Program-made: the position numbers and the translations under genes | Shown here: positions 24,440 to 32,630 of the stretch, in pieces | Layout of the letters: each line of letters begins with the position of its first letter | Numbering within the stretch: the first letter of the stretch is position 1 | The notes under the pieces: model-generated | Databases searched by the model: none | Told to the model about the DNA's origin: nothing | The model's input: the letters and a program-made list of their open reading frames with translations, nothing else | Origin: an uncultured Murdochiella sp. | GTDB lineage: Bacteria; Bacillota; Clostridia; Tissierellales; Peptoniphilaceae | Length of the DNA: 38,246 nt | Assembly: GCF_902488755.1 (NCBI RefSeq) | Contig: NZ_CABTXF010000009.1 | Span: 1-38,246 of the forward strand | Direction of reading: 5' to 3'

Positions 24440-25687
24440 TTATTTTGTGGCGACTTTATGGAGAATCGCCTCGTCGTTGTATTTATCCACGATAGCGGCA
24501 ATCGCATTATCACCGGAAACGTTGCAGGCGGTTCCGAACGAATCCTGTGTGATATAGAGGGCGACCATCAGAGCACAAATCGGACCCTGCGGATCGCCGG
24601 CAGGCATACCGAAGATGAGATACAGGAACGGCAGCGCGGTCATGATGGATCCACCCGGAGCACCCGGCGAGGCAACCATGGCAATGCCAAGCGTCAGGAT
24701 GAAAGGAACCACGGTGCCGATGGAGATGGGCAGATTATTCATCAGGCAAACGGCAGTTGCACACGCGACAATCGTAATCATGGAACCGCACATGTGAATA
24801 TTGGCGCACAGCGGAACGACGAAGTTGCGAATCTCGCGGCTAACACCATTGTGCTCAGCACATTGTAGATTGACCGGAATCGTAGCGGCGGAGGATTGTG
24901 TACCGATCGCCGTGAGATAGCCCGGAATCTGATTTTTGATCATGGTGAACGGGTTGCGCTTGGTGATGCTTCCCGCTACGGAGAACTGAATCAGCAGATA
25001 CACCCAGTGCATGAGAATGACAACCAAGAACACTTTCCAGAGAATACCAAGGATGGTGAAGGTTTGTCCAGAATAGGTCATATTGACAAACGTTCCGCAG
25101 ATATAGAGCGGAAGAAGCGGAATGATAATCTTGTTCAGGACGCGATCAATAATTTTGGCAAATTCGCCCATACCGGAATAGAGGGCATTGCCGATTTCTT
25201 TACCGCGCATAGTAGAGATGCTTAAGCCCAAAATGAAGGCGAAGACAACAGCGGAAATATTGTCCAGCAGCGGCGGAAGGCTCAGCGAGAAGAATGGTTC
25301 TAAGCTCTTTTCGGCTGTTTCCGTGATGGTTTTGACATCTTCTGCCGAGATGAAAGATGGGAACAGCGAGGAAGATACCAGGTAGGAAGCCGTTCCGGCA
25401 ATCAATGTCGATCCGTAGGCGAGGATTACCGTGAAAAGCAAGAGTTTTCCTGCCCCCTGCGAGATGTCCGCAATACCCATGGTTACGAAAGCAAGAATCA
25501 TCAGCGGAATAACGAATTTAATCAATAAGCTGACGAAGTTGGATACGGTAACTACGGTTTGCGAGAGAAACTGTGGTGCGTATTGACCGATCAGGATACC
25601 AAGGACGATACCAATAATCAGTCGGGGGACGAGACCGAGATGTTTCTTTTCAGTCTTTTGTGGGACATTTGGATTTGCGTTGTCCAT
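24440..25687 (-). CDS. Dicarboxylate/amino acid:cation symporter (SLC1/DAACS family), possibly serine transporter
   Basis: This is a 415-residue polytopic protein. It has family landmarks: the serine-rich hairpin loop IGTQSSAATIPVN, the TM7-type ANIHMCGSM, the second hairpin around MVASPGAPGGS, and a TM8 ending QDSFGTACNVSGDNAIAAIV. DAACS members carry glutamate, aspartate, C4-dicarboxylates or serine/threonine with sodium or protons. The position directly upstream of the serine dehydratase genes favours serine/threonine, in the manner of SstT, but this is inferred from context. The ATG at 25687 follows AAGGAG; an in-frame extension to 25720 lacks support. A terminator separates it from sdaAB. 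Confidence 0.9.
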   Translation of the reverse strand: MDNANPNVPQKTEKKHLGLVPRLIIGIVLGILIGQYAPQFLSQTVVTVSNFVSLLIKFVIPLMILAFVTMGIADISQGAGKLLLFTVILAYGSTLIAGTASYLVSSSLFPSFISAEDVKTITETAEKSLEPFFSLSLPPLLDNISAVVFAFILGLSISTMRGKEIGNALYSGMGEFAKIIDRVLNKIIIPLLPLYICGTFVNMTYSGQTFTILGILWKVFLVVILMHWVYLLIQFSVAGSITKRNPFTMIKNQIPGYLTAIGTQSSAATIPVNLQCAEHNGVSREIRNFVVPLCANIHMCGSMITIVACATAVCLMNNLPISIGTVVPFILTLGIAMVASPGAPGGSIMTALPFLYLIFGMPAGDPQGPICALMVALYITQDSFGTACNVSGDNAIAAIVDKYNDEAILHKVATK

Positions 25688-25840
25688 AATGCACTCCTTA
25701 TGTAATAATAGCCGGCTCACCGCAATCGGAACGAATAAAAGAAAATAAATTTCGATTCGATGAAAACCCTACGACACCCCTAATGTACACGAAATCCTCA
25801 TATTTGTAAAATGCATTCTTCATGGGGAAAGACGGGGTGC

Positions 25841-25965
25841 TTTACGGGGGCATTTCGCACAATCCTAATTTTCCGCCGTAAATTTGCCGTCTATTTTACG
25901 GGGCATTTGGCATAATCCTGACATGCCCCCGTAATTACGCCGTCCATTTTACGGGGCATTTCGCT
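25841..25965. repeat. Array of 54-bp tandem units with alternating inverted motifs
   Basis: TTTACGGGG followed by CATTT(C/G)GC occurs at 25841, 25895 and 25948, spaced 54 and 53 bases. The complementary motif CCGTAAA or CCCCGTAA lies between copies (25876-25882, 25927-25934), so each unit can fold as a hairpin with either neighbour. AATCCT and GCCGTC are also conserved between units. It occupies the gap between the symporter gene and the nrd terminator; the remaining parts of 25721-26023 show nothing else. Confidence 0.85.
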
Positions 25966-26023
25966 GTAGCGTGAGTAGAAAAGGTAAATCCACACTCTAC
26001 CATTTGGGGACAGTTCAAAAACG

Positions 26024-26066
26024 AAAAACCCCCTCTACAGCAGTCTCAATGCCTGTAGAGGAGGTT
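26024..26066 (-). terminator. Terminator of the nrdAB transcript
   Basis: A 14-bp stem with one mismatch (26027-26040 with 26053-26066) is followed on the minus strand by a five-T tract. It lies about 220 bases beyond the nrdB stop. Confidence 0.8.
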
Positions 26067-26173
26067 TGCCGATAACAGAAAAAACACGACGCTCGTTTAA
26101 CGATAGACAAAAGATGCGTAGATGTAGCATCTTCCTGACAAGCCACCTCGTCCGAGTGTCGCCCTTCCGCCCT

Positions 26174-26259
26174 TCAAGCCATCTTGCCCGCTCGTCGATC
26201 GATTCTCCTCGTCCCTTCGCCATGCTTCCTGTTTATTTTGTCGGGACTCGTCGAAGAGG
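26174..26259 (-). repeat. Dispersed ~83-bp repeat, copy B
   Basis: This is the inverted partner of copy A at 22676-22757, lying in the 3' untranslated part of the nrd transcript. A short minus-strand reading frame across 26035-26223 is not thought to be a gene. Confidence 0.8.
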
Positions 26260-26285
26260 AAACTTACGGACAGGATGACTTGGCT

Positions 26286-27329
26286 TTATAGGTCGTCTAC
26301 CAGTGCACCGCTTTTGGCGTAGGCGGTGGAGCGCGCTTCGAAGAAGTCGGTGCGGATCATGTTGGCGTTGGAGTAATTGGAGACCCATTTCATGCTGTCG
26401 GGCTCTTCTTCATAACCGGAGAAAATGGGCTCAAGACCGAGTCCGGTGGCACGTAAGTTGCCAAGATAGCGGATGTAATCAACACACATTTGACCGTTTA
26501 AGCCTTCAAGGCGATTGCCGATAACATAGTCCGCCCATGCCATCTCTTGTTCCGTTCCCTCCTTAATCATGCGCTGATATTCATCTTGGAGCGTATTGCG
26601 GAATAATTCCGGATTTTCGTCACGAAGAGCATGGATGATGCTGCGGAAGAGCCAAAGATGCGTGTTTTCATCGCGGTTAATGTAACGAATCTGCTGCGCC
26701 GAGCCGGTCATGCGCCCGTTGCGCGCTAAATTGTAGAAGAACATGAAGCCACTGTAGAAATAGATGCCCTCTAAAATATAGTTACCGATCATTACACGCA
26801 TGAAGTTATGGACATCCGGCTGCTGTTGAAAATCATTGTAAATGTCGCCGATGAACTTGTTGCGGCGAAGAAGATGCTCATCGTTTTTCCATTGATACAA
26901 CACGGCATCGCGTTCATTCGGTTCACAGATGGAGTCCAGCATGTAGCTGTAACTCTGGGAATGGATGCATTCCTGATACGTCTGGATATGCAGACAGAGG
27001 TTGGTTTCATTGGCGGTGATATATTGGGAAATAGACGGAAGATTTGCCGACTGAATGCTGTCCAAAAAGATGAGAAAACTGAGAATCTTGTCATAGGCAC
27101 GACGTTCGTCTTCCACTAATTGCGGATATTGCTTTTTATCTTGCGCCAGGTTGATTTCTTCAGGAATCCAAAAGTTATTCATGGCTTGGCGATACCAGTC
27201 GGAAACCCAATCGTATTTCATGTTATTGAAGTCGTTGAGGTTTGTGGTATTGCCGCCGATCATCCGACGCTTCACCAACTCCGTGTCACCATCCGGATTA
27301 AATAACGGATTTTTACGCATGTAGTCCAT
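26286..27329 (-). CDS. nrdB: Class I ribonucleotide reductase, beta subunit
   Basis: This is a 347-residue diiron protein. Metal-ligand segments are FLIFLDSIQ, ECIHSQSYSYML (Glu, His, and the radical-bearing Tyr four residues after the His), LEGIYFYSG, and RDENTHLWLF. With the Tyr present it fits the tyrosyl-radical subclasses. It makes and stores the radical used by the alpha subunit to reduce ribonucleoside diphosphates. The start has AAAGGATC upstream. It follows nrdA after 119 bases on the same strand; the spacing region has no visible terminator. Whether the metal centre is Fe or Mn cannot be read, and no nrdI is next to it. Confidence 0.94.
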   Translation of the reverse strand: MDYMRKNPLFNPDGDTELVKRRMIGGNTTNLNDFNNMKYDWVSDWYRQAMNNFWIPEEINLAQDKKQYPQLVEDERRAYDKILSFLIFLDSIQSANLPSISQYITANETNLCLHIQTYQECIHSQSYSYMLDSICEPNERDAVLYQWKNDEHLLRRNKFIGDIYNDFQQQPDVHNFMRVMIGNYILEGIYFYSGFMFFYNLARNGRMTGSAQQIRYINRDENTHLWLFRSIIHALRDENPELFRNTLQDEYQRMIKEGTEQEMAWADYVIGNRLEGLNGQMCVDYIRYLGNLRATGLGLEPIFSGYEEEPDSMKWVSNYSNANMIRTDFFEARSTAYAKSGALVDDL

Positions 27330-27448
27330 AATGATCCTTTCTCAGCCCATTTGGCTCTGCTTTTTTATAGCTGCTTTGCCGACACGTTATCCCTGTCCAT
27401 TACCATGGAGAAATTTCATCATGCGCCGGAAAAGTCCTTCCTTTCCTA

Positions 27449-30013
27449 TTATACCGCGCAGCTTTCACAATCCTCTACCTGCAGGCTCTTTGAGCGGATG
27501 TAATAGAGGGTTTTTAAGCCGGCATGATACGCCTCAAGATAGAGACTCAAAATCTGACGGAACGTGAAGTCGTTGGTAATGTAAATGTTCATACTCGTCG
27601 CCTGATCAATGTGACGGGTACGAACACCGGCGGCTTTGATAGACCAGGACTGATCCGTCTGATGTGCGGCATTGTAATAGACGTAATTGGAAAGACTGAG
27701 ATCCGGTGCGACGCGCGGAATGAGACCGTTCTTCTTTTCATCATAGTAGAAGCGATTCATGATGGGATCTACGCCCGGCGATGTGCCGGCAATGATGGAC
27801 GTAGAAGACGTCGGTGCGACCGCCAGCAGATAGCCGTTGCGTAAGCCATGCGTTTTGACATCCGCTGCCAAGGCTTTCCAACGTGCATCGGTATACTTGC
27901 GATCCGTGAAATAGCTGCCGTCTTCCCATGCTGATCCGCGGAAGTACGGATATTCCCCTTTTTCCTTCGCATTTTCCATAGAGGCAGTAATGGCATAGTA
28001 ATTAATGTCCTCAAAGACGCGATCGGCAAGTGCCAAGTGCTCATCGGATTCCCAGAAGACTCGCTCATTGGCGAGTAGGTGGTGATAACCGGAAACACCC
28101 AGACCGATGGGACGGTAATTGCTGTTATTCACTTTTGCCGCTGCGACAGGGAAGTAATTCAGCTCAATAACGTTATCCAGTGCCCGTACCGCAGCCGTCG
28201 TAATGCGTTGGAATTCTTCAGCGTCGTGAACGTTGATTTTTCCTAGGTTAAGGCTCGCCAAATTGCAAACGACGTAATCTCCTGGCTTCGTTTTGGTTAC
28301 AATCACCGGATCGCCGTCCGCCGTTTCGGTCGTGACAATGTCTTCGCTAAGCGTCTGGGTAGCAGACATATTTTGTGCAATTTCCGTGCAGAGGTTGGAA
28401 CAGTAAATGATTCCTTTATCTTTGTTGGGATTGGCGCGATTGACAACGTCCCGATTGAAAGTGAACGGCGTGCCTGTCTCGACAAGACTTTTAATCATCA
28501 GGCGCACCATTTCTTTAATGGGAATCCAGCGCTTGGAAATGCGTTCGTCCGCCAGGCAATCCAAATATTTTTCCGTCCATTCTTTTCCGTAGGAATCTTC
28601 GAGCGCATAGCCTTTGATGGTAAGAATTTCGTGGGGATCCAATAAGCCCCACTGTCCTTCCATATTGGTTTCAACCTGTTCCCAGAAATAATCGGGATAG
28701 CAGATGGCAGGGAAAACGTCATGAGCTTTCATGCGGTCATCGCCGTTGTTGGTGCGCAGTTGTAAAAATTCCGGCACGTCTTTATGCCAGCAATCCAGAT
28801 AAACCGCCACAGCCCCTTGCCGCACGCCGAGCTGATCAACGGCGACAGCGGTATCATTGGCTAAGCGCACCCAACGGATGACGCCGCCTGCCGCGCCCTT
28901 GAAGCCACGAATCGACGCACCTGCTGCGCGCACTTTGCCGAAATAGAGTCCCATACCGCCGCCAAATTTGGAAACGTTGGCGAAGTTGGTGATGGAACGA
29001 TAAATGCCTTTGAGGTCATCGGGCACGGTATCAATAAAGCAGGAACTCAGTTGATGGAAGGGCTTGCGCGCATTCGCCAGTGTTGGGGTTGCCATGGTGA
29101 CTTTGAGAGAGCTGAGCATAAAATAGAATTCTCTTGCCCAGTACAGGCGGCGTTCTTTTTCCGGAATAGCTAAAAAGAGCGCAATACCCAACATCATTTC
29201 CTGAATGGTTTCCAGTGGCTCAAGATCGAAGCTGCGCACGACGTAACGATTGACAAGCAGGTCATAGCCGGAATAATTGAACAAGAGGTCATGCGATTCG
29301 TCAATCCAGCCGGCAGCCTCTTCCAATTCCTCGGTGGTGTAGTGTTCTAAGACTTCGTCGCCATAGAGCCCTTCGGCGTGCATGGAGCGCAGTTTTTCCG
29401 AAAAATGAAGAGGACGAGGCTGGTCGATGCCGGGAACTTTCCCTTCCGTGATGCGTTTTTCCCAGGTTTTTTCCAAGCGTTGATGGTACTGAATGCCATA
29501 GAAGCGCGCAGCGATGAACTCCCAACGGGTAGCTTCTTCATCCGTCAGCTCGATAGCGGCGTGAATCAAGGCTTCCATGCGTTCGGCTACGCTTTTTCCT
29601 TCTTTATAGAAACTTTCAAACTTATAGAGCAGATGACGCAGGTCATAAACGTCTTCACGAAAAGCGTCTTCAATGGTTAACAGAACCTCATGCAGTTTCG
29701 GAACTTCCGGAAAATAGCCTTCTATGCGGGAACGAATCATGCGTTTTTTGCGGCGTTCCTCCCGATAGAGAATATAGCTTTTGGCGACTTCGTAGTGATC
29801 CGCCTCCATCAATTGCAATTCCACGCGATCCTGAATGGCTTCCACAGATAATTCATGGGCATCGGAGAAACGCTCTTCCACTCGATCGATGAGTGCGCCG
29901 AGCGCTTCCGCCGAAATGGGCTTGTTTACCTGCGCAAAAGCCTTCGCCATTGCCTGCTCAATCTTTTTTCTTTCGTACGGCACAATGCGGCCGTCCCGTT
30001 TTACGACTTGCAT
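27449..30013 (-). CDS. nrdA: Class I ribonucleotide reductase, alpha subunit
   Basis: This 854-residue protein begins with an ATP-cone allosteric domain (VVKRDGRIVPYERKKIEQAM). The catalytic core has the first redox cysteine in LSSCFIDTVPDD, the NLCTEI segment with the thiyl-radical cysteine and glutamate, and the second redox cysteine in VVCNLASLNLG. The C terminus ends in CESCAV, the swinging-arm CxxC that receives electrons from thioredoxin or glutaredoxin. A thioredoxin gene lies at 8.1 kb. The ATG at 30013 follows AAGGAAGG; the open frame to 30082 is upstream sequence. Length and C-terminal cysteines fit class Ia rather than the shorter NrdE. It is led by a promoter with NrdR-box-like sites. 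Confidence 0.95.
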   Translation of the reverse strand: MQVVKRDGRIVPYERKKIEQAMAKAFAQVNKPISAEALGALIDRVEERFSDAHELSVEAIQDRVELQLMEADHYEVAKSYILYREERRKKRMIRSRIEGYFPEVPKLHEVLLTIEDAFREDVYDLRHLLYKFESFYKEGKSVAERMEALIHAAIELTDEEATRWEFIAARFYGIQYHQRLEKTWEKRITEGKVPGIDQPRPLHFSEKLRSMHAEGLYGDEVLEHYTTEELEEAAGWIDESHDLLFNYSGYDLLVNRYVVRSFDLEPLETIQEMMLGIALFLAIPEKERRLYWAREFYFMLSSLKVTMATPTLANARKPFHQLSSCFIDTVPDDLKGIYRSITNFANVSKFGGGMGLYFGKVRAAGASIRGFKGAAGGVIRWVRLANDTAVAVDQLGVRQGAVAVYLDCWHKDVPEFLQLRTNNGDDRMKAHDVFPAICYPDYFWEQVETNMEGQWGLLDPHEILTIKGYALEDSYGKEWTEKYLDCLADERISKRWIPIKEMVRLMIKSLVETGTPFTFNRDVVNRANPNKDKGIIYCSNLCTEIAQNMSATQTLSEDIVTTETADGDPVIVTKTKPGDYVVCNLASLNLGKINVHDAEEFQRITTAAVRALDNVIELNYFPVAAAKVNNSNYRPIGLGVSGYHHLLANERVFWESDEHLALADRVFEDINYYAITASMENAKEKGEYPYFRGSAWEDGSYFTDRKYTDARWKALAADVKTHGLRNGYLLAVAPTSSTSIIAGTSPGVDPIMNRFYYDEKKNGLIPRVAPDLSLSNYVYYNAAHQTDQSWSIKAAGVRTRHIDQATSMNIYITNDFTFRQILSLYLEAYHAGLKTLYYIRSKSLQVEDCESCAV

Positions 30014-30102
30014 GGATAGTCCTTCCTTGTTCCTCGTTTGTCGGCAAAAGGTCATCTTTTCCCATTTTCTCGCTCGGTTCACACCGAGGGGGGATCGTTC
30101 TT

Positions 30103-30150
30103 ATTCTACGATATATAGATTTTCTTGCCAAGGTAGAAAACAAGATATGG
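30103..30150 (-). promoter_or_regulatory. nrdAB promoter with two NrdR-box-like sites
   Basis: On the minus strand TTGGCA (30126-30131), a 17-base spacer and TAGAAT (30103-30108) form a good sigma-A promoter. CTATATATCG at 30109-30118 lies in the spacer and matches the NrdR core CWATATATWG at 9 of 10 positions. A second match (8 of 10) at 30141-30150 lies upstream of the -35. Their centres are 32 bp apart, the three-turn spacing known for NrdR box pairs. NrdR is the ATP/dATP-sensing repressor of nrd operons; its gene is not in this window. A small hairpin (30073-30088) lies in the leader. Confidence 0.75.
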
Positions 30151-30319
30151 TGGAAACTTGAGAAAAGAAGAAAACAAAAAAGCCTTGAAGAAGCGCGTTT
30201 CCCACCACTGCCTCGTTTAGAAGAGATTTTGTCCTTAAATCTGCAGAAAAAGGATAGGTCAACGTTCGCTAAAAATTGGTTTTGCTCTATTGAGTAATTC
30301 ACAACACTTGTTATGATTG

Positions 30320-30371
30320 TTATATAAAAGGCAAAATCAAAACGCAGGTTGATCGAAACTCTTTTATATAA
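30320..30371. repeat. 11-bp inverted repeat upstream of the ABC exporter gene
   Basis: TTATATAAAAG (30320-30330) and CTTTTATATAA (30361-30371) are perfect inverted copies 30 bases apart. They end 44 bases before the ABC gene start. The remaining gap 30151-30415 holds no recognisable gene; TTGATC (30349-30354) and TACAGT (30373-30378) could be a weak promoter overlapping the right copy. Confidence 0.7.
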
Positions 30372-30415
30372 GTACAGTTAAGCGGTGGAAAAAATATATT
30401 TTGAAAGGTAATCAT

Positions 30416-31876
30416 ATGTTAAATGCATTCAAAAAATTGTTGTCCTTTAATGATTGTAGGTGGACGTTCGGATATGTTTTTTTCAGTGTATGCAATGTCT
30501 TTGTTCTTCTGATCAATCCTTATCTTTCACAAAATTTTATCGATGCTATTGTCTCTTCTTCGTCAGATCAAGCCTTTTTCTTAGCTCAACTTCTTTTCGT
30601 CTTTTTTGTTCTCGGTCAATTCATAGGATTTGCACAAGATTATACAAAGGGGATGAATGAGAGGGCAAATTGGGAAAAGACGATCAAGCAAGCCGATCTT
30701 AATGCCGTAGGGTATGATCCGAAAAAGGTACATCTGACAGCCGGAGAAGTACATCAGCAACTCGGACAAGTTTATGAGATGGTTAAGGACTATTATATGG
30801 TTGCCCCCGTCGATTTGCTTATATGTCTTGTACAAGAAATTGCCATCTTGGTTTTCTTGGCGCAAGTTTCCTTTGTACATGCTGTTTGTGTAGGTGTGTT
30901 AACTCCTTTATTTTTGCTTATTTCGAATAGATATGGTAATCGGCTCGCGGCTTTTAACAATCAATCTTTGCATGACATGAAGGAAACCCGACAGCTCGTC
31001 GCTGACAAAACAGGTTTTTCCTTAAGTGATAGAAGTCATCAACAATCTTTTTTCAATCCCCTGAAAGGATATTTAGACAAATATCTACAGAGCAAAAAGC
31101 AAGCGATTTTAGTGAACTCAATCTTTACGAATATTTTTTCTTACGCCTTTCTAAACATCATTATTCTATTTTCATTACTTCTTTCTGGCTATTTTGTACT
31201 TCAGGGAAAAATGACATTAGGAACTCTATATGCTATTACTCTTTATGTTTCACGGTTTTGGTCTCCGATGGAAAACATTCTCGAATTATGGCGTGACTAT
31301 GTTGAAAAAAAAGATATCATAAAGGATTTTTATACATACCTATCACCACCGAAAATGGAACGAATCACCAAGACAGTTTCATCAATACAACTTATTAATT
31401 ATGTCACCTTAAACGAATGTGGAAACCCTCTTCATCAGCCTTTAAGCGTTACTTTTACCACAGGTAATTTTTATGTACTTACCGGTGAAAATGGAAGTGG
31501 AAAAACAAGTTTATTGTTGGCAATGCAAGGCTTCAGCAACCGATTTCAGGGTGAAATTATTCCCAATCATCAAGCACTCAATACTTCCTATCTCTACTCT
31601 CCCGCTGAGCCCTATGACAGTCAGTATTTCGAAAATAAAGTTGTGCAAAATCCATCGATGGGGCAAAAGAAAATGGCTCAATTAAAGAGAGACTGCATGG
31701 AAACGAAAGAAGTTTATTTCTTCGATGAACCAACGAATTATCTTGATTCCGAGAGGAAGAAGCAAGCGATACGAATGATTCAATCCTTAAAACGCGAAGA
31801 TCGAATAATTCTTGTAGTCACCCATGAAAAATCGTTAATCCAGCAAGCAGATGTCGTCATCTCCTTGAAACAATAA
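30416..31876 (+). CDS. ABC exporter half-transporter with an unusually compact ATPase domain
   Basis: This 486-residue protein has an N-terminal exporter-type membrane domain (about six segments within residues 1-300), then an ATP-binding domain of only about 150 residues. Walker A is TGENGSGKTS (356-365), the signature is reduced to PSMGQKKM (413-420), Walker B is VYFFDEPTNYLD, and the switch His is in VVTHEKS. Walker A to signature is about 57 residues, against roughly 90-100 in typical exporters, so much of the helical subdomain and a clear Q-loop are missing. The gene is AT-rich beside its neighbours, which suggests transfer. Bacteriocin or peptide export is a guess from architecture. ATG 30416 has AAAGG 7 bases upstream; TTG 30401 overlaps that site. 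Confidence 0.85.
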   Translation: MLNAFKKLLSFNDCRWTFGYVFFSVCNVFVLLINPYLSQNFIDAIVSSSSDQAFFLAQLLFVFFVLGQFIGFAQDYTKGMNERANWEKTIKQADLNAVGYDPKKVHLTAGEVHQQLGQVYEMVKDYYMVAPVDLLICLVQEIAILVFLAQVSFVHAVCVGVLTPLFLLISNRYGNRLAAFNNQSLHDMKETRQLVADKTGFSLSDRSHQQSFFNPLKGYLDKYLQSKKQAILVNSIFTNIFSYAFLNIIILFSLLLSGYFVLQGKMTLGTLYAITLYVSRFWSPMENILELWRDYVEKKDIIKDFYTYLSPPKMERITKTVSSIQLINYVTLNECGNPLHQPLSVTFTTGNFYVLTGENGSGKTSLLLAMQGFSNRFQGEIIPNHQALNTSYLYSPAEPYDSQYFENKVVQNPSMGQKKMAQLKRDCMETKEVYFFDEPTNYLDSERKKQAIRMIQSLKREDRIILVVTHEKSLIQQADVVISLKQ

Positions 31877-32107
31877 AGACGAAGATCAAATAAATTCTGT
31901 CAAGGGGATGCGTAACGGTGGACTCTATGCAAGAGATACTTTTTTTGTCCTGTTCCGTGAAAGGGGAATAAGTATCGTATACTATAAGGCAAAACAAAGA
32001 CCTACGGCGTAGGAAGCTGGTGATGCGCTTTCGAGCGGGATGATGACGGACTTTTTCGTCGGAAAAACGCAGTGAAAGCGAGAAGATGCGTCGAAAGGAA
32101 CAGTGAC

Positions 32108-32614
32108 ATGGACGAAATACGACAAGCAACGTTGCAGGATTTGCCCATGGTGATGAAATTGCTGGCGATGGGTCGTGCACGGATGCGTGCGGAAGGCAAC
32201 CAAATGCAGTGGCCGGAGGGAGAACCCTCCGAAGAGAAAATTCGTCGGGATATGCAAGCGCATCGCAGCTTTTTGCGTCTGGTGGATGGCGAAGCCGTCG
32301 GTACATTTTGCCTGTTAGAAACACCGGATCCGAATTATGCAAAAATCGATGGACAATGGCAAAACGACGCGCCCTATTTTACCTTGCATCGGGTCGCGGG
32401 AGATCCGGCTGTACCGGGGCTGGCTCGAGCCATGTTTCGTTTTGCAGAAGGGCGCGCCCGTGAAAGTGGTGTGGACAACTTGCGTATTGATACGCACAGG
32501 GACAACGTGGGGATGCAGCGCGTGCTAAAGAAAGCGGGCTTTGTCTATTGCGGCGTGATTCGCTTGGAGAATGGAGATCCGCGCGAAGCCTTTCAAAAGA
32601 TAATGAACGAGTAA
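32108..32614 (+). CDS. GNAT family N-acetyltransferase
   Basis: This 168-residue protein has a GNAT layout: IRQATLQDLPMVMKLL at the N terminus, a central strand VDGEAVGTFCLLE, the acetyl-CoA region PAVPGLARAMFRFAEGRARESG in place of a strict Q/RxxGxG/A, and the C-terminal NVGMQRVLKKAGFVYCGVI. The substrate is unknown. The ATG at 32108 follows AAAGGAA; a longer frame from 32072 is not supported. It is followed after 16 bases by the MATE gene. The 231-base gap before it (31877-32107) has a TATACT at 31978-31983 but no convincing -35. Confidence 0.85.
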   Translation: MDEIRQATLQDLPMVMKLLAMGRARMRAEGNQMQWPEGEPSEEKIRRDMQAHRSFLRLVDGEAVGTFCLLETPDPNYAKIDGQWQNDAPYFTLHRVAGDPAVPGLARAMFRFAEGRARESGVDNLRIDTHRDNVGMQRVLKKAGFVYCGVIRLENGDPREAFQKIMNE

Positions 32615-32630
32615 GAAAAAGCGAGAGAGC

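Noticed and set aside
19936..24490. DnaA-box-like TTATCCAC at about 19936 and 24483
   Set aside because: These are isolated single matches inside coding regions, with no cluster or AT-rich unwinding element. They do not indicate an origin.
26035..26223. 62-residue minus-strand ORF (MAKGRGESIDER...)
   Set aside because: It lies across the dispersed repeat and the nrd terminator, has no convincing ribosome binding site, and is of charged low-complexity composition.
30121..30297. Plus-strand open frame ending ...KNWFCSIE between nrdA and the ABC gene
   Set aside because: It has no start codon with a ribosome binding site and overlaps the nrd promoter on the other strand. It could be a gene remnant but cannot be supported.
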